64,000 nt of DNA from Methylobacillus flagellatus KT (GTDB lineage: Bacteria; Pseudomonadota; Gammaproteobacteria; Burkholderiales; Methylophilaceae), in the NCBI RefSeq assembly GCF_000013705.1, contig NC_007947.1, positions 682,001-746,000 of the forward strand, in the 5' to 3' direction. The notes below the pieces were generated by a model. It had not been told where the DNA came from, ran no database searches, and saw only the letters and a list, made by a program, of their open reading frames with translations. Of this stretch, positions 61,578 to 64,000 are shown one piece after another (the first letter of the stretch is position 1; every line of letters begins with the position of its first letter). The translations under genes and the position numbers were made by a program.

Positions 61578-62830
61578 TGATGCTCGATGGCGCGCTTGGC
61601 GATGGCAAGTCCCAGGCCGTATCCGACATGTCCTGCCTTTTCCGTACCGCGGACGCGATAGAATGGCTGGAACACTGACTCAATCTCTGTTTCCGGCAAG
61701 CCTGGGCCATGGTCCCGCACTTCGACGATCACCGCACTCTGCGTCTTGAGAATTGAGACTGTTACTGCTTGACCAGCTTGATTATATTTGAGCGCATTAC
61801 GGATAATGTTCTCGAATGCGCGGCGCAGCAATTCATAATGTCCCTGTAGTATTACTTCATCTGCAGCATGAAACGTGATGCTGCTGCCCACGGCTTGCGC
61901 CTCGAAATTGGCGTCCTGAATAATGGTGGCAAGCAAATCATTGAGGTTGAGTGTCTCGCTGTTTTCACTGCTGATGCCTGACTCCAACCGCGAAAGCGTC
62001 AGCATCTGGCCAAGCAGTTCGTCCAGCCTCTCGGTTTCACGCTCGATACGGCTCAGCGCCGAGGCCAGTTTGTCCGGTTGCTGCTGGGCGAGCCCCACGG
62101 CAAGCCGCATGCGGGCGACCGGGGAACGCAGCTCATGAGAAACATCGTGCAGCAATAATCGCTGGGCATCCAGCAAGGTCTGAAGGCGTGTTGCCATATA
62201 GTCAAAGTCCGCGCCGAGTTCTATGAGTTCATCGTTGCGATTGCCGAGCTCTGGGCTTACACGCGTGCTCAAGTCGCCTTCTGCGAGCCTGCGGCTGGCC
62301 CGCCGCAACAGCTTGATTGGACGGCTCAGGTAGAGTGCAAATCCGGCGCTGAACAGCAGGCTTGCAAGCAGGGCGATGAAAATCTGCAGTTGCAGGTTGT
62401 AGCGGGGTGGTCCTGCAGAGTCTGCCCCTTCTGCAGGAATGAAGAGAATGTATTGGTTGCCATTGCTTGCCTGGACGCGCCGCACGCTGGGAATCGGCGG
62501 GGATTGGTCCAGCGCATGGATGGCTTGTTGCAAGGTTTCCGACCTGACGGTGCGGTTGAGGATATCCTGATGATGCTGGTTGATGACCAGTACGGTTGGC
62601 ACCTTGTGCCCGGGCCAGTGTTCGAGTAGTGCCTTGGCACCCGCCTCTCCGCCATACTGCAGGGCATTGGCGGTGACACCGACGACAAAATCAGCCCTGC
62701 GGTCACGCAGGAAGCCTTCCTCGCCGGAAGCAGTCTTTTCATTTAAATAGATGGCACCGCCGACACCAGCGACCGTCACCAGTAATGTCAGCGAGAACCC
62801 AAGAAATATTTTCCAGAACAGTTTGCCCAT
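61493..62830 (-). CDS. CpxA-like sensor histidine kinase
   Basis: A 445-residue kinase from ATG 62830, where MGKLFWKIFLGFSLTLLVTV begins; a longer frame up to 62980 overlaps the regulator gene. TM1 lies near 5-28, a periplasmic sensor domain spans about 30-160, TM2 lies near 165-187, then HAMP. HisKA has LLHDVSHELRSPVARMRLA, with HATPase motifs IIRNALKYNQAG, DHGPGLP and GYGLGLAIAKRAI. The H-box wording matches CpxA/RstB. The start is 16 bases after the regulator stop. With the divergent Spy/CpxP gene it suggests envelope-stress sensing. Confidence 0.85.
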   Translation of the reverse strand: MGKLFWKIFLGFSLTLLVTVAGVGGAIYLNEKTASGEEGFLRDRRADFVVGVTANALQYGGEAGAKALLEHWPGHKVPTVLVINQHHQDILNRTVRSETLQQAIHALDQSPPIPSVRRVQASNGNQYILFIPAEGADSAGPPRYNLQLQIFIALLASLLFSAGFALYLSRPIKLLRRASRRLAEGDLSTRVSPELGNRNDELIELGADFDYMATRLQTLLDAQRLLLHDVSHELRSPVARMRLAVGLAQQQPDKLASALSRIERETERLDELLGQMLTLSRLESGISSENSETLNLNDLLATIIQDANFEAQAVGSSITFHAADEVILQGHYELLRRAFENIIRNALKYNQAGQAVTVSILKTQSAVIVEVRDHGPGLPETEIESVFQPFYRVRGTEKAGHVGYGLGLAIAKRAIEHHQGNISLSNCDDGGLCVRCTFPLTAAPA

Positions 62831-62846
62831 AGGGATGGTCGACCGG

Positions 62847-63557
62847 CTACCCTGCAATGAATTGGTAGCCGACGCCGCGCACGGTCTGGATCGGCGAGCG
62901 TCCGTCTTCCAGCAGCCCCAGCTTCTGGCGCAAATTGCTGACGTGCACATCCACGCTGCGGTCGTAGCGGGATTCGGCACGCCCCAGTGCCTGGGTAAAG
63001 AGCTCAGCCTTGCTCACCACGTGTCCTGCATGACGGGCAAGGACTTCCAGGAGTGCATATTCGCTGGTGGTGATATCCAGCGGTTCGCCCTTCCATTCGA
63101 TGATACGCTCGGAAGGGTAGATGGCAATTTTGCCCACGCGGGTGATGCTGGGCTTGTTGTGATGGTTTTGCAACGCCTCATCCCGCACGACGACACGGCG
63201 CTGTATGGCGCGCAGGCGTGCAACGAGCTCGCGGGGGTTGAACGGCTTGGACAGGTAATCGTCTGCTCCCAGCTCAAGGCCGACGATGCGATCTATCTCG
63301 TCTCCCTTGGCAGTGAGCATGATCACCGGGATCTGGCTGCTGGCGCGAATCAGGCGCAAGGTATCGAAGCCGTTGAAGCGGGGCATCATCACATCCAGCA
63401 CTACGAGGTCATGTTCACCGGACAGGGCGAGACGTGCGCCCTCTTCGCCGTCATGGGCGATCGTCAATGAGAAGTCTTCCGCTCCAAGGTATTCCTCCAT
63501 CATTTGGCAGAGTTCGACGTCGTCATCGATCAGCAGGATACGTAGCACTGTGTTCAC
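62847..63557 (-). CDS. CpxR-like DNA-binding response regulator
   Basis: A 236-residue OmpR-family regulator. The acidic pocket is LLIDDDVELC, the phospho-acceptor Asp lies in LVVLDVMMPRFNGFD (about 55), and LTAKGDEIDRI and SKPFNPRELV are intact. The C-terminal winged helix is RSVDVHVSNLRQKLG and GVGYQFIAG. It is the first gene of the pair; the kinase starts 16 bases after it. Three TTAC elements at 10-bp spacing lie 65-90 bases upstream, so autoregulation is likely. Confidence 0.9.
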   Translation of the reverse strand: MNTVLRILLIDDDVELCQMMEEYLGAEDFSLTIAHDGEEGARLALSGEHDLVVLDVMMPRFNGFDTLRLIRASSQIPVIMLTAKGDEIDRIVGLELGADDYLSKPFNPRELVARLRAIQRRVVVRDEALQNHHNKPSITRVGKIAIYPSERIIEWKGEPLDITTSEYALLEVLARHAGHVVSKAELFTQALGRAESRYDRSVDVHVSNLRQKLGLLEDGRSPIQTVRGVGYQFIAG

Positions 63558-63621
63558 CTTTCACTACTTTCTAAATTGCAAACCGCATTCTGCCGCAGGC
63601 TTTGCGGCAGCAATCAGCATC

Positions 63622-63645
63622 TTACAAATTTTTACGCACAATTAC
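63622..63645. promoter_or_regulatory. triple TTAC direct repeat (CpxR-like binding site)
   Basis: TTAC at 63622-63625, 63632-63635 and 63642-63645, exactly one helical turn apart, between the cpxR-like gene and the divergent Spy/CpxP gene. A degenerate fourth unit (TTTC, 63651) may follow. This is the pattern expected of an OmpR/CpxR-type regulator on one DNA face. Confidence 0.6.
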
Positions 63646-63741
63646 ACCGATTTCACCAAAGGCAACAAACATTTAGCCAAGGTTGAGATCATAGTGGGAC
63701 AAGCGTGATTTATCGTGATTCACAACCAAAGGAGCTATCAA

Positions 63742-64000
63742 ATGACCAAGCCACGCAAACTCCTGGTCCCCTCTCTTATCCTGGCATCATCCTTACTCGC
63801 ACTGAATATCGCAGTGACCCATGCCGGGACGGAACATGGTGACAAGAGGTGCGACAAGGAAAAAAAGCATGCCGCGCATGGTGAGCATCGCGGTTTTTCA
63901 GAAGGACATTTCCTGGAGCGCAAGCTCGGCAAGCTGGGCCTGAGCAGTGAGCAGCAAGCCCAAGTGAAGCAGATCGTGGATAAGCAGAAGCCGGCACTGG
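63742..64000 (+). CDS. Spy/CpxP-family periplasmic protein (3' end outside window)
   Basis: The first 86 codons of a gene running off the window. AGGAG lies 7 bases before the ATG. Residues 1-30 form a signal peptide (LILASSLLALNIAVTHAG). The mature part has a His-rich stretch (HGEHRGFSEGHF) and the helical LTXXQ-like region LGLSSEQQAQVKQIVDKQKP, which identifies the Spy/CpxP chaperone family. These are periplasmic and regulated by Cpx-like systems; the divergent CpxAR-like pair and the TTAC repeats support the same circuit. Confidence 0.82.
   Translation, partial: MTKPRKLLVPSLILASSLLALNIAVTHAGTEHGDKRCDKEKKHAAHGEHRGFSEGHFLERKLGKLGLSSEQQAQVKQIVDKQKPAL

Overview
The window looks like chromosomal DNA of a methylotrophic betaproteobacterium, most likely Methylophilaceae (Methylobacillus/Methylophilus type). 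This is inferred from an mxaRSACKL set (methanol dehydrogenase maturation), Q8-type ubiquinone genes (ubiB, ubiJ, ubiE), the order TPR protein-lolB-ispE-tRNA-Gln-prs-rplY-pth-ychF, a PEP-CTERM protein and moderately GC-rich coding sequence. I see no rRNA, CRISPR array, prophage or intact insertion sequence.

Layout. 1-6.8 kb: the end of a siroheme-type methyltransferase (SUMT) gene, an OmpR/EnvZ-type two-component pair with an OmpR-box-like site, an EF-hand protein, a glycine-zipper lipoprotein, a DUF482 acyltransferase-like protein and a Kef/YbaL-type antiporter. 7-19 kb: accessory genes, namely a START-like protein with two small partners, small orphans, a ClsC-type cardiolipin synthase, a GAF-PAS-GGDEF-EAL protein, a hybrid GAF-PAS histidine kinase, and a flavin monooxygenase gene cut by one in-frame amber codon. 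19-30 kb: tRNA-Met, a haem-oxygenase-like protein, a KGG stress protein, DUF4142 and DUF421 proteins, then the housekeeping block ychF-pth-rplY-prs-tRNA-Gln-ispE-lolB-TPR. 30-35 kb: a Gld-type ABC exporter with GldG and DUF4340 partners, followed by mutM.

35-40.6 kb holds the tightly overlapping mxaR-S-A-C-K-L operon, preceded by an 18-bp perfect palindrome. The structural genes mxaFJGI are not in the window. 40.6-42 kb: a MerR-type metal sensor and a divergent CDF-like transporter with a textbook 19-bp-spacer MerR promoter. 42-51 kb: a sodium/solute symporter, ubiB-ubiJ-ubiE, a DUF971 protein, a dynamin-like GTPase with ccoS and an unlisted 46-residue membrane protein, and rpoH. rpoH is preceded by a CIRCE-like element.

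51-59 kb appears to be a zinc-acquisition locus. On the minus strand are a ZnuD-like TonB receptor, a ZIP permease, a DUF2796 protein, a LolCD/Zrg-like ABC ATPase and permease, and a DUF3299 protein. Divergently transcribed are a histidine-rich PEP-CTERM protein and its frameshifted paralogue. A Zur-box-like site lies in the 81-bp shared promoter region. 59-64 kb: small proteins, a candidate sRNA, a cupin, a CpxAR-like pair and the start of a Spy/CpxP-type gene. The last two transcripts diverge around three TTAC motifs spaced exactly 10 bp apart.

Starts were moved to internal codons where a ribosome binding site or signal peptide required it; the reason is given in each entry. All family assignments come from reading the translated sequence and recalling known families. 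No database search was run.
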